Below are positions 26,530-34,341 of a DNA stretch of 64,000 nt, one piece after another. The notes beneath the pieces are model-generated. The model had not been told where the DNA came from, did not search any database, and saw only the letters and a program-made list of their open reading frames with translations. The translations under genes and the position numbers were made by a program. The stretch is from a bacterium YEK0313 (GTDB lineage: Bacteria > Pseudomonadota > Alphaproteobacteria > Rhizobiales > Phreatobacteraceae). Location of the stretch: contig CCMO02000001.1 of assembly GCA_000751295.2 (NCBI GenBank), positions 3,934,615 through 3,998,614 of the forward strand, written 5' to 3'. Position 1 is the stretch's first letter. The number at the start of each line of letters is the position of its first letter.

Positions 26530-26732
26530 GCCGCCCTCCTGGCGATGCGGCCATCGATCCAGGCTTCAACCTCGGCGCGGACAAAGGCCACACGACGCTC
26601 GCCTAACGGCACAGCGGCTGGAAAATCACCCCGCGCGCGCAGGACATTGATCATTGACCTTGATAGGCTCGTCAGCCGCGCGGCGTCGTTCAGCGAGACA
26701 AGCCTCGGCATATTGTCGTTTTGGGGAGTCAT
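26526..26732 (-). CDS. alpA: AlpA-family phage regulatory protein
   Basis: 68 aa from ATG 26732 with GAGG 6 nt upstream. The sequence LVSLNDAARLTSLSRSMINV plus FPAAVPLGERRVAFVRAEVE is a classic AlpA winged HTH. AlpA proteins control integrase/excision genes in P4-like elements, and here the gene sits next to the integrase gene and directly precedes the parB-like gene. Confidence 0.88.
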   Translation of the reverse strand: MTPQNDNMPRLVSLNDAARLTSLSRSMINVLRARGDFPAAVPLGERRVAFVRAEVEAWIDGRIARRAA

Positions 26733-26903
26733 AGAAACCTCGCGCGGCAATCGCCGCGTTTCCGAACATCTGATTGTTCCGGGAGAGGTTACGGGACCGG
26801 CTTACGCCGGAGGCTTCGCGCCCGTGCGGGCGGAGGTTCGCGGACACAAAAACCGCTACTATCGCCACTAATAGCAAAAATAGACAGAAATGTCAAGATA
26901 TAG

Positions 26904-28079
26904 CTACTTACCAGCGCAGTAGTTATCCCAATCTGTCATTAGATGGCGCCGCTTTTCGAGTGCGTCCATTCGGCGGTAAGCTCGCTCGACCTGATCGCCA
27001 ACAGCATGCGCGATGGCCGCCTCCACAACCTCCCGCTCGTGTGGCGTTTCGTCGGCAGCCCAATCTCTGAAAGTGCTGCGGAAGCCGTGCGCGGTGACAT
27101 CGACTTTCAGCGCCGCAAGAACATTGCCGAACGTCGCATCGCTGATAGGCCGCCGCGCAATTCGACCAGGGAAAACGAGATCCCCGATCGCCCTCGTCCG
27201 CATGTTCTTGATAATCTCTAGCGCGCGCCCGACGAGCGGCACACGGTGCATTCGCTCGCCCTTCATCCTGCCGGCAGGAACCGTCCAAATGCCAGCATCG
27301 AAGTCAAACTCCGCCCACGTCGCCTCGCGTGTCTCACCGCTGCGAGCTGCTGTGAGAATTGTGAATTCGAGAGCACGTGCTGCCGTCGATTCCACAGCTC
27401 GAAGACGGGCCATGAACGTTGGAATCTCGCCATAGGGCAGTGCTGCGTGGTGGCCGCGCGAAAGCGACTTCAGGGGCGGCAGAATATTTTCAAGGTGTCC
27501 CTTCCATTCCGCCGGATTGTCACCGTGCCGAAGCCCACGAGATTTCCCGTAGTCGAGAACAATTTTCAGACGCTCGCGGGTCTTTCCCGCGGTCTCGGCT
27601 TTGCTTCCCCATAACGGACGCAAGACGCGAAGCACGTCGTCCGTTACGACCCTGTCAATGGGTACTTTTCTGATCGCCTTGATATATGTCCCCGCGAAGC
27701 GCTTCCACGCCGGTTGGGTTTGGCGTCCCCGCCATTTCGACTGCATCGCTTCGACATATTCATCGACTACCTCGCCCAGCGTCTGAACCGGCTTCGCTGC
27801 TATCCGCTCTCGCATTTCCTCCCGCGGATTGCCGCCACGCCCAACAATGCTTCGCGCCTCCTCGGCCTTGATACGGGCCGCGGCCAGCGACACTTCACCG
27901 GTTCCTCGGCCGTAAGGCCCGAGGCCTATCTCGCGTCGAATGCCGAAGCGCCTCCAAATGAAAATCCAAGACCTTCGGCCGGACGGCTTGATGCGAAGAA
28001 ACAACCCGTCGCCATCGCCCAGAACGCCGACCCTTGCGGTGGCTCGGATCTGTGTGTCCGTTAGCTTGTGTCTCGCCAT
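26904..28079 (-). CDS. int: P4-type tyrosine integrase
   Basis: A 391-aa tyrosine recombinase with an N-terminal DUF4102-like arm-binding domain (1-90) and a catalytic domain with R246 (TAARSGETR), H331-x-x-R334 (HGFR), H358 (IAHAVGD) and nucleophile Y368 (VERAYRR). It is the enzyme expected to integrate the element into tRNA-Asn. It is complete, with its start 123 bp inside the right repeat, the usual placement. No frame disruption is seen, so the element may still excise if other factors work. Confidence 0.95.
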   Translation of the reverse strand: MARHKLTDTQIRATARVGVLGDGDGLFLRIKPSGRRSWIFIWRRFGIRREIGLGPYGRGTGEVSLAAARIKAEEARSIVGRGGNPREEMRERIAAKPVQTLGEVVDEYVEAMQSKWRGRQTQPAWKRFAGTYIKAIRKVPIDRVVTDDVLRVLRPLWGSKAETAGKTRERLKIVLDYGKSRGLRHGDNPAEWKGHLENILPPLKSLSRGHHAALPYGEIPTFMARLRAVESTAARALEFTILTAARSGETREATWAEFDFDAGIWTVPAGRMKGERMHRVPLVGRALEIIKNMRTRAIGDLVFPGRIARRPISDATFGNVLAALKVDVTAHGFRSTFRDWAADETPHEREVVEAAIAHAVGDQVERAYRRMDALEKRRHLMTDWDNYCAGK

Positions 28080-28202
28080 ACGTTCATAACTCTATTCATA
28101 ACCACCCGCAGGCCAACAATGTCGAAATGGACAATAATGTCGGCCGTGTTGGTTATGAACGTACCATAATTGGCGATAAAAGTCAATAAAATCAATACAT
28201 TA

Positions 28203-28235
28203 AATCCGGCCCGGGGAGCCAGATTCAGCCCGCAA
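28203..28235 (+). repeat. attR core repeat
   Basis: 33 bp identical to 11338-11370. It contains only the 3' end of tRNA-Asn, so it is not a second gene. A terminator hairpin overlaps its right half, as on the left. Confidence 0.9.
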
Positions 28236-28274
28236 AGCGTTGCTTACGCGACGCTTTGCGGGCTTTTTCTTTTG
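28227..28274 (+). terminator. Original tRNA-Asn terminator, right copy
   Basis: Perfect stem AGCCCGCAAAGCGT (28227-28240) with ACGCTTTGCGGGCT (28251-28264) and TTTTTCTTTT. Before insertion this presumably ended tRNA-Asn; the element carries its own slightly different copy at the left end. Confidence 0.8.
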
Positions 28275-28455
28275 GCGCGACGGCAGCCCTGCCCGCGCCG
28301 GCCGCCGAAGCGTGCCGGGCCGCGCGGCGTGGGATATTCCGTCGAAGCCTGACACGGGATTGCCGGCTGCGCCGCGCGCCGGACGGCGCGCGGGCTTTTG
28401 ATTGCCACCGTTCGCACCGATCGCCTCAGGCTTCCGCCGGGCGGCGGAGCCGCAG

Positions 28456-29298
28456 CTAGAATCGCGCGCTGCTCTCGACGCTGTTGCGAAACGCGATCAG
28501 CCGGGGGCCGAGTTCGTCATAGATGAACGAGCGGGTCATCCGGTAGATCGGTCCGCCAACGCTGATGACATAGATCTGGCGGCGGTCCGGCCGGCTGAAC
28601 GGCACCGCGATCGTACCGATATCGTCGACCCAATCGCCCATGCTGATAGCGAAACCATGGCGCTGAAAGTGCTCGTTTTGCGCGTCGACCATCGCTCGGG
28701 ACTGGTCGTCGTTGATCATCTGGCGCGCGAGCTCGCCCAGTTGGATCTGCAACTCCCCCGGGGTGAGCGCCGCAAGATAGGCGCGCCCCATCGCGGTGGT
28801 CAGAATTGGTATCCGAAATCCCGGATAGACTTTCAGGCCGACGAGCGCGGTGCCTTCCCAGGTATCGATATAGAGCATCGAATCCTTGTCGCGGACGCCG
28901 AGACCGACATTGAGGCCCGTCTCGTTGGCGAACTGCTGCATCATCGGACGCAGGTTGCCGCGAATATCGGCATCGGCACGCGCGATGAAGCCGAGATTCA
29001 CCGCCTTGGGACCCAGATGGTACATCCGCTGCCGTGGATCGAACGACAGGAACCCGCCCTTGGCCAGGGTGAAGGTGATCCGCGAGACGGTCGCCTTGGG
29101 CAGGCCCGTGCGCTGCGCGAATTCGTGATTTCCCAACTGGCTGTCGCCGAGATGGAAAGCGCCCAGCACCTGCAGGCCGCGCGCCAGAGCCCCGATGATC
29201 TGGCTCTCGTCGCCGGCGTCCTCGCTTAGATCCGCACCTGCTCCACCCTGTCGCACCTTGGCGCGCGGCGCACGTTTCTTTTCCGGCAATTTGCTCAT
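28456..29298 (-). CDS. IclR-family transcriptional regulator
   Basis: A 280-aa IclR regulator. The N-terminal winged HTH (about 35-95) reads ALARGLQVLGAFHLGD, then NHEFAQRTGLPKATVSRITF. The C-terminal effector domain has GLGVRDKDSMLYIDTWEG and PILTTAMGRAYLAAL, the ligand-pocket region. It is divergent from the long catabolic operon with a 356-bp gap holding two IclR-like boxes; it is the likely controller of that operon and of itself. Effector unknown. Confidence 0.93.
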   Translation of the reverse strand: MSKLPEKKRAPRAKVRQGGAGADLSEDAGDESQIIGALARGLQVLGAFHLGDSQLGNHEFAQRTGLPKATVSRITFTLAKGGFLSFDPRQRMYHLGPKAVNLGFIARADADIRGNLRPMMQQFANETGLNVGLGVRDKDSMLYIDTWEGTALVGLKVYPGFRIPILTTAMGRAYLAALTPGELQIQLGELARQMINDDQSRAMVDAQNEHFQRHGFAISMGDWVDDIGTIAVPFSRPDRRQIYVISVGGPIYRMTRSFIYDELGPRLIAFRNSVESSARF

Positions 29299-29345
29299 GG
29301 GGTGGATCTTAAATGTGCCGGGTTTCGGACGCTATCGCGAAATTC

Positions 29346-29360
29346 TGGAAATGACTTCCA
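29346..29360. promoter_or_regulatory. IclR-type operator, site 1
   Basis: TGGAAATGACTTCCA, a 5-bp inverted repeat with 5-bp spacing. It matches the published E. coli IclR consensus TGGAAATNATTTCCA at all but one position. It lies 48 bp upstream of the iclR-type gene start, where it could mediate autoregulation. Confidence 0.68.
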
Positions 29361-29490
29361 TGCATTTGCAGTCGATCGAGACGCCGATGGCTCGCACCAG
29401 GAACCCTGGTATCTCATTGTAATAACAAAATATTTTTGAAACCTCGGACATTCCGAAAACAAACGATCCTCAGGTCTGATCCGTTCAAGC

Positions 29491-29519
29491 TTGACAAAAT
29501 TGATCTCCTTCAAGATCTT
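29491..29519 (+). promoter_or_regulatory. Probable promoter of the catabolic operon
   Basis: TTGACA (29491-29496), 17 bp, then GATCTT (29514-29519), a perfect -35 with a weak -10. IclR box 2 begins 3 bp downstream and would cover the start point. Confidence 0.45.
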
Positions 29520-29521
29520 TA

Positions 29522-29536
29522 TGGAAATCAATTCCA
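29522..29536. promoter_or_regulatory. IclR-type operator, site 2
   Basis: TGGAAATCAATTCCA, same 5-5-5 inverted repeat and again one mismatch from the IclR consensus. A second inverted repeat, TTCCAAAAACTTGGAA, overlaps it (29532-29547). Position over the predicted start point suggests repression of the operon. Confidence 0.68.
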
Positions 29537-29654
29537 AAAACTTGGAACTGCCGAACCCCTCTCCTGCACGCGCCTTCTCACGATGATCCGGCCAGTCCGA
29601 GCGCAACGACGAACCGCGCCGCACCGCCTCCCGCCAACAGTCACAGGAAGCCAG

Positions 29655-30230
29655 ATGTCCTCCGCCTATCTCGTTCTCGATCTGCAAAACGACCTCGTCC
29701 ATAACGACGGCCCCAACGGCAAGGGCCCCCTCGGCGAACAGGTGCGCGGCCGCCAGGTTCTCGCCCGGACCCAGAAGATCATCGGCCGCGCTCGGAGCGC
29801 AGGTGCAGCCGTCCTGTTCGTGCGGGTCGGCTTTTCGCCGGACTATCGGGAGTGCTCGCCGACCTCGCCGATGTTCTCCGCCATCCGCAAGTTCGGCATC
29901 CTCAAGCTCGGCACCTGGGGCACCGAAATCCACCCGGACCTCGACCGGCGCGAGGGCGACCTCCTGGTGACCAAGCACCGGGTCAGCCCGTTCTACGGCA
30001 CCAATCTCGATCTGTTCCTGCGCGCCAACCGCATTCAGCGCCTCGTCATGTCGGGCGTCTCGACAGTCGCGGTCGTGCAGGCCGCGACCCGCGAAGCACA
30101 CGACCGGGATTTCGAATGCGTCGTGGTCGAGGACGCCTGCGCGGCGGCGACGGCCGAGGAGCACGAGAACTCCATCGCCGCGCTCGCGCGCTTCGCGGCG
30201 ATCACCACGTCCGACGACGTCGCGTTCTGA
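29655..30230 (+). CDS. Isochorismatase-fold hydrolase without the usual cysteine
   Basis: 191 aa from ATG 29655 (AGGAAG 6 nt upstream), first gene of the catabolic operon. The fold is clear: YLVLDLQNDLVH with the catalytic-type Asp near residue 10, the Lys in LLVTKHRVSPFYGTNLD, and VVVEDACAAAT near the end. In the nucleophile loop, cysteine hydrolases have a Cys in the GVxTxxC pattern; here it reads SGVSTVAVVQAATREA, with Val in that place. So it is not a normal cysteine amidohydrolase. Context (next to a RutA-like monooxygenase) resembles the rutAB pair. Confidence 0.85.
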   Translation: MSSAYLVLDLQNDLVHNDGPNGKGPLGEQVRGRQVLARTQKIIGRARSAGAAVLFVRVGFSPDYRECSPTSPMFSAIRKFGILKLGTWGTEIHPDLDRREGDLLVTKHRVSPFYGTNLDLFLRANRIQRLVMSGVSTVAVVQAATREAHDRDFECVVVEDACAAATAEEHENSIAALARFAAITTSDDVAF

Positions 30231-30265
30231 CGCGCCGACGCCAAGGCCCGCAAGAGGATGATGCG

Positions 30266-31384
30266 ATGAATCGCGAAGAGCTCAGGGACTACCGGCGGCA
30301 GAACGTGCCGCTGTTCAACGCGCAGAAGCTCAAGCTCGGCATCTTCGCGGTCAATTGCAGCGGCGGCAGCGTGATCACCACGGCGCCGACGGACCGGCAG
30401 GTCACCTGGGACTACAATCGCAGCGTGGTCCGGCTCGCCGACGCGCTCGGCATGGAAGTAGCGCTGCCGATCGGGCGGTGGAAGGGCCAGGGCGGGCCGT
30501 CCAATCACAACGGCACGAATTTCGACGTCTATACCTGGGCGGCGGGCATGGCCGAAGCCACCGACAGGATCATGTGCTTCGCCACGTCCCACGTCTCCCT
30601 GACCCATCCGGTGGTCGCCGCGAAGCAGGCGGCGACCATCGACCACATCTCGAACGGCCGGTTCGGCCTGAATGTCGTCATGGGCTGGTTCCGCGACGAG
30701 ATGGCCATGTTCGGAACCGGGCTGCGCGAGCACGACGACCGCTATCGTTATGGCGAGGAGTGGCTGAACATCGTCAAGCGCCTGTGGACGGACACCGCCC
30801 CGTTCGACATCGAAAGCGCCTATTTCAATCTCGCCGCGCTCGAATCCAGTCCGAAGCCCGTGCAAAGGCCGGGGCCCGTCCTGGTCAATGCCGGCACGTC
30901 GCCGGCCGGCATCGATTTCACGGCGAGGAACGTCGACGTCAGTTTCGCCTCGCCCTCCAAACCCGACGACATCGATCGCCTGCGCCTGGTGACCCAGAAG
31001 GCGGACCGGGAATACGGCCGCGACGTCGCGCTCATGTGCTCGGCGCTGGTGGTCTGCCGCGAGACCGAGGCGGAGGCCCGCGCCGCGTTCCAGGACATCC
31101 TGGACAAGGGCGACTGGATCGCGGCGCGCAACATGATGGCGACGCTCGGCGTCGAAAGCGGCTCCTTCAAGGAAGGCGTCGACGAGCGCGCGCGTCGCTT
31201 CGTGGCCGGCTACGGCACCAATCCGCTCGTCGGCACGCCGGAACAGATCGTCGATCAGCTTGCCGACTATTCCAGGCGCGGCGTGCATGGCGTCGTGTTC
31301 TATTTTGCCGACTACCTGACCGAACTCGCCTATTTCGGCGAGCGCGTCATGCCGCTGCTCAAGCAAACCGGACTGAGGCACTGA
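30266..31384 (+). CDS. LLM-class FMNH2-dependent monooxygenase (RutA/SfnG-like)
   Basis: A 372-aa bacterial-luciferase-fold enzyme. Marks include KLGIFAVNCSGGSVITTAP near the start, WDYNRSVVRLADALGMEVAL, AAKQAATIDHISNGRFGLNV, MGWFRDEMAMFG, and LVGTPEQIVDQLADYSRRGV near the C-terminus. These enzymes use reduced FMN supplied by a separate reductase; one is encoded in the same operon (37757-38323). RutA opens the uracil ring and SfnG oxidises sulfones; the substrate here is unknown. ATG 30266 has AAGAGG 9 nt upstream. Confidence 0.87.
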   Translation: MNREELRDYRRQNVPLFNAQKLKLGIFAVNCSGGSVITTAPTDRQVTWDYNRSVVRLADALGMEVALPIGRWKGQGGPSNHNGTNFDVYTWAAGMAEATDRIMCFATSHVSLTHPVVAAKQAATIDHISNGRFGLNVVMGWFRDEMAMFGTGLREHDDRYRYGEEWLNIVKRLWTDTAPFDIESAYFNLAALESSPKPVQRPGPVLVNAGTSPAGIDFTARNVDVSFASPSKPDDIDRLRLVTQKADREYGRDVALMCSALVVCRETEAEARAAFQDILDKGDWIAARNMMATLGVESGSFKEGVDERARRFVAGYGTNPLVGTPEQIVDQLADYSRRGVHGVVFYFADYLTELAYFGERVMPLLKQTGLRH

Positions 31385-31388
31385 AGCG

Positions 31389-32129
31389 ATGACGACGACA
31401 GGACGGTTGAACGGCAAGCTGGCGGTCGTGACGGGCGCAGCCGGCGGCATCGGGGCGGCGATCTGCGAGCGCTTCCGGGCCGAAGGCGCGGAGGTGATCG
31501 GCACCGACCTCGCCGGTCCAGGCGAAGCGGACGGCGCGACGCGTGACCGGCTCGTCGTCCTCGACGTGACCTCGGAAGCGGCGGTCCAGGCCTTCGCGGA
31601 CCGTCTGCGGACCCGGGGCGCGCGCATCGACATTCTCGTAAACAATGCCGGCGCCATGCTCGGGCGGCCGCTGCTGCAGACGACCCTCGAGGACTTCCGG
31701 CGGCTGATGAACGTCAACGTCGCCGGGCCGTTCCTCCTGATGCGGGCGTTGGTCCCGCTGATGGCGCCGACCGGGTCGGTGATCAACATGTCGTCGGGCG
31801 CGGCGGTGCGCCCGATCCTCAACATGAGCGCCTATTCGGCCTCCAAGGCCGCCATGTCCATGCTGTCGAAGGCGGCAGCCCTCGAGCTCGCGCCCGTCAG
31901 GGTCAACGCGATCCTGCCCGGCGCCATCGACACGCCGATGCCGCGCACCTTCGTCGCCGGCATGGGCGCCGATGAGCAGGCGCGGATCATGGACGGCCTG
32001 TCGCGCGGCCGCGCCGCCGGACGGCTTGGACGCCCCGAAGAGGTCGCCGCCCTCGCCGTCTACCTGGCGTCCGACGAATCCGCCTTCGTCACGGGGGCCG
32101 ACTTCGTCATCGACGGCGGCCGCCATTAG
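31389..32129 (+). CDS. SDR family oxidoreductase
   Basis: A 246-aa classical short-chain dehydrogenase. The NAD(P) motif is TGAAGGIG (15-22), NNAG follows near residue 86, and the catalytic Ser ... YSASK block is MSSGAAVRPILNMSAYSASK. The start is 4 bp after the monooxygenase stop. It probably oxidises or reduces a hydroxy or oxo intermediate of the pathway; it could also be an NAD(P)H-dependent ring reductase. Substrate not predictable. Confidence 0.9.
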   Translation: MTTTGRLNGKLAVVTGAAGGIGAAICERFRAEGAEVIGTDLAGPGEADGATRDRLVVLDVTSEAAVQAFADRLRTRGARIDILVNNAGAMLGRPLLQTTLEDFRRLMNVNVAGPFLLMRALVPLMAPTGSVINMSSGAAVRPILNMSAYSASKAAMSMLSKAAALELAPVRVNAILPGAIDTPMPRTFVAGMGADEQARIMDGLSRGRAAGRLGRPEEVAALAVYLASDESAFVTGADFVIDGGRH

Positions 32130-32174
32130 CCACGGCGCGATCCGACAATGAAAACGATATCCGGGAGGAAAACG

Positions 32175-33383
32175 ATGAAGACGACAATCCGCGCCGCCAT
32201 GCTGGCGCTATCGACCCTGGTCGCCGGTCCGGCGGCCGCACAGATGTCCGGCGACGTCATCAAGATCGGTGTCCTCACCGACATGTCCGGCCCGTTCTCG
32301 CACCAGACCGGTGCCGGCTCGGTGACCGCGGCCCAGATCGCCATCGACGAGCTGCGCGGCATGGTCGGCAATGCCAAGATCGTCCTGCTATCGGCCGACC
32401 ATCAGAACAAGCCGGACATCGGCCTGAACATCGCGCGGCAATGGATCGACATCGAGGGCGTCGACGCCATCTTCGATCTCGGCAGCTCCGCGGTCGCTCT
32501 GGCCGTTCAGGAACTGGTCCGCGAGCGCAACAAGGTCGTCATTTTTTCCGGCCCCGGCACCGACCGCCTGACCAATGACAGCTGTTCGCCGAACGGCATC
32601 CACTGGACCTACGACACCTATGCCACCGGGCGCTCGATGGCGAATGCCGTCCTCGGCGACGGCGGCAAGAAATGGTTCTTCATCGGCATGGACAGCGCCT
32701 TCGGCCGCTCGCTGGTCGAGGTGATGACCAAGACGGTCCAGGCGCGCGGCGGCCAGATCGCCGGCAGCATCTGGCATCCGACCGGCACCAACGATTATTC
32801 CTCCTTCATCCTGCAGGCCCAGGCCTCCGGCGCCGACGTCATCGTGCTGGCCAATTCCGGCACCGATTTCGTGCGCGCCGTGAAGCAGGCGCGCGAATTC
32901 GGCATTCGCGGCGCGCGGCCGCGCATCGTCGGGCCGGCCATCACGGCGGTCGACATTCTCGCCCTCGGGCCGGAGGACGCCGAAGGGCTCCAGTACATCG
33001 ACGCGTTCTATTGGAACCTGAACGACGGCACCCGCGCCCTATCCGCCGAATTCCGCCGTCGGCGGGACGCCAATCCGGGCCAGGCCCATGCCGGCGTCTA
33101 TTCCGCCGTCCGCTCCTATCTCGAGGCCGTCAGGACCGCCGGCACCGACGCCGCTCCGGCCGTCCTGAAACAGCTGCACACGACGACCATTTCGGACAAT
33201 TTCACCCCGGCCGGCACGGTCCGGCGCGACGGCCGGATGGTCCATGAAATGTACCTGATGCGCGCGAAGGGGCCGTCCGAGCCGGTCACGGCCCCCTGGG
33301 ACACCGTGTCCCTCGTCGCGCGCGTCCCGGGCGACGACGCCTTCCGGCCGCTCGCCGAAAGCGCCTGCCCGCTGGCGCGCTGA
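32175..33383 (+). CDS. ABC transporter substrate-binding protein, branched-chain (HAAT) type
   Basis: A 402-aa periplasmic binding protein with signal peptide (about 1-22, GPAAA before QMSGD). The peripla_BP_6 fold shows IKIGVLTDMSGPFSHQTGAG and DHQNKPDIGLNIARQWIDIE. ATG 32175 follows GGGAGG; an ATG at 32148 would give a non-signal N-terminus. It feeds the adjacent LivHMGF-like permease and ATPases. In this family ligands range from amino acids to amides, aromatic acids and urea. Confidence 0.93.
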   Translation: MKTTIRAAMLALSTLVAGPAAAQMSGDVIKIGVLTDMSGPFSHQTGAGSVTAAQIAIDELRGMVGNAKIVLLSADHQNKPDIGLNIARQWIDIEGVDAIFDLGSSAVALAVQELVRERNKVVIFSGPGTDRLTNDSCSPNGIHWTYDTYATGRSMANAVLGDGGKKWFFIGMDSAFGRSLVEVMTKTVQARGGQIAGSIWHPTGTNDYSSFILQAQASGADVIVLANSGTDFVRAVKQAREFGIRGARPRIVGPAITAVDILALGPEDAEGLQYIDAFYWNLNDGTRALSAEFRRRRDANPGQAHAGVYSAVRSYLEAVRTAGTDAAPAVLKQLHTTTISDNFTPAGTVRRDGRMVHEMYLMRAKGPSEPVTAPWDTVSLVARVPGDDAFRPLAESACPLAR

Positions 33384-33460
33384 CGTCACCCGCCCCGCTT
33401 TGGCGCGCAGGCCGCCCGGCCTGCCCGCCCCTTCACCTCATCCCATACGAGGAGCCGGCC

Positions 33461-34336
33461 GTGTTCGGCATTTCGACACAGGCGCTATCCGGGCAATTGT
33501 TGATCGGGCTGATCAACGGCTCGTTCTACGCGTTGCTGAGCCTCGGCCTCGCCATCATTTTCGGCCTCCTGCACATCATCAATTTCGCCCATGGCGCGAT
33601 CTATATGCTCGGCGCGCTGCTGGCCTGGCTCCTCATGGCCTATCTCGGGATCGGCTATTGGTGGGCGCTGATCATCGTGCCGCTCGTCGTCGGCGCGCTC
33701 GGCATCCTGCTCGACCGGGCGCTGATGGCGCGGCTGCGCGGCGCCGATCCGATCTATGGCCTGCTGCTCACCTTCGGCCTGGCGCTCATGCTGCAGTCGG
33801 CGGCGCATTCGGCCTTCGGCTCGTCCGGCCTCGCCTATGCCGTCCCGCGCGAATTGCGCGGCGGCTGGAACCTCGGCTTCGTGTTCCTGCCGACCTACCG
33901 GGCCTGGATCATCCTCGTCTCGGTCCTGGTCTGCTTCGGCGTCTGGTTCGCCATCGAGAGGACCCGGCTCGGCGCGTCCTTGCGCGCGGCGAACGAGGAT
34001 CCGGCGCTGGTCGCGACCTTCGGCATCGACGTCTCCCGGCTGATCACCCTGGCTTTCGCGGCCGGGACGGCGCTGGCCGGCCTCGCCGGCGTCCTGGCGG
34101 GGCCGGTCTACTCGGTCAACCCGCAGATGGGGGTAGACATCATCTCCATCGTTTTCGCGGTCGTGGTCATCGGCGGCATGGGCTCGATCCTCGGCGCCAT
34201 CGTCAGCGGCTTCGGGCTCGGCCTCGTCGAGGCCCTCACCAAGGTCGCCTATCCCGAGGCCTCGTCCGTCGCGATCTTCGTCATCATGGTGCTGGTCATC
34301 ATGGTGCGCCCGGCCGGCCTCTTCGGAAAAGCCTGA
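33461..34336 (+). CDS. Branched-chain-type ABC permease (LivH family)
   Basis: A 291-aa membrane permease starting at GTG 33461 with GAGGAG 6 nt upstream. About eight hydrophobic segments; family block LGLAIIFGLLHIINFAHGAI near residues 27-46 and GMGSILGAIVSGFGLGLVEA in the C-terminal part. Pairs with the following LivM-like gene to form the transmembrane channel. Confidence 0.93.
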   Translation: MFGISTQALSGQLLIGLINGSFYALLSLGLAIIFGLLHIINFAHGAIYMLGALLAWLLMAYLGIGYWWALIIVPLVVGALGILLDRALMARLRGADPIYGLLLTFGLALMLQSAAHSAFGSSGLAYAVPRELRGGWNLGFVFLPTYRAWIILVSVLVCFGVWFAIERTRLGASLRAANEDPALVATFGIDVSRLITLAFAAGTALAGLAGVLAGPVYSVNPQMGVDIISIVFAVVVIGGMGSILGAIVSGFGLGLVEALTKVAYPEASSVAIFVIMVLVIMVRPAGLFGKA

Positions 34337-34341
34337 GCATC

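Larger units (their letters stand above)
11338..28235. mobile_element. Integrative element in tRNA-Asn: satellite-like or degraded prophage
   Basis: About 16.9 kb bounded by identical 33-bp repeats (11338-11370 and 28203-28235); the left one includes the tRNA-Asn 3' end and the right one lies beside the integrase gene. Contents from right to left: integrase, AlpA, ParB-like protein, 199-aa protein, AAA ATPase, repeat array, three or four unknown proteins, prohead protease, a 134-aa protein, tape measure, then AT-rich cargo, HTH regulators and a broken HNH gene. I recognise no terminase, portal, major capsid, tail tube, baseplate or lysis gene. Composition is visibly less GC-rich than the flanks, most strongly at 14.0-15.5 kb. 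Confidence 0.9.

Noticed and set aside
28203..28220. Second tRNA-Asn gene
   Set aside because: Only the 3' end of the tRNA is present; it is the attR repeat.
33400..34341. N-terminal extension of the LivM-like protein to over 600 residues
   Set aside because: The extension lies out of frame over the LivH-like gene and is Arg/Ala-rich; the true LivM start at 34342 follows directly after the LivH stop.
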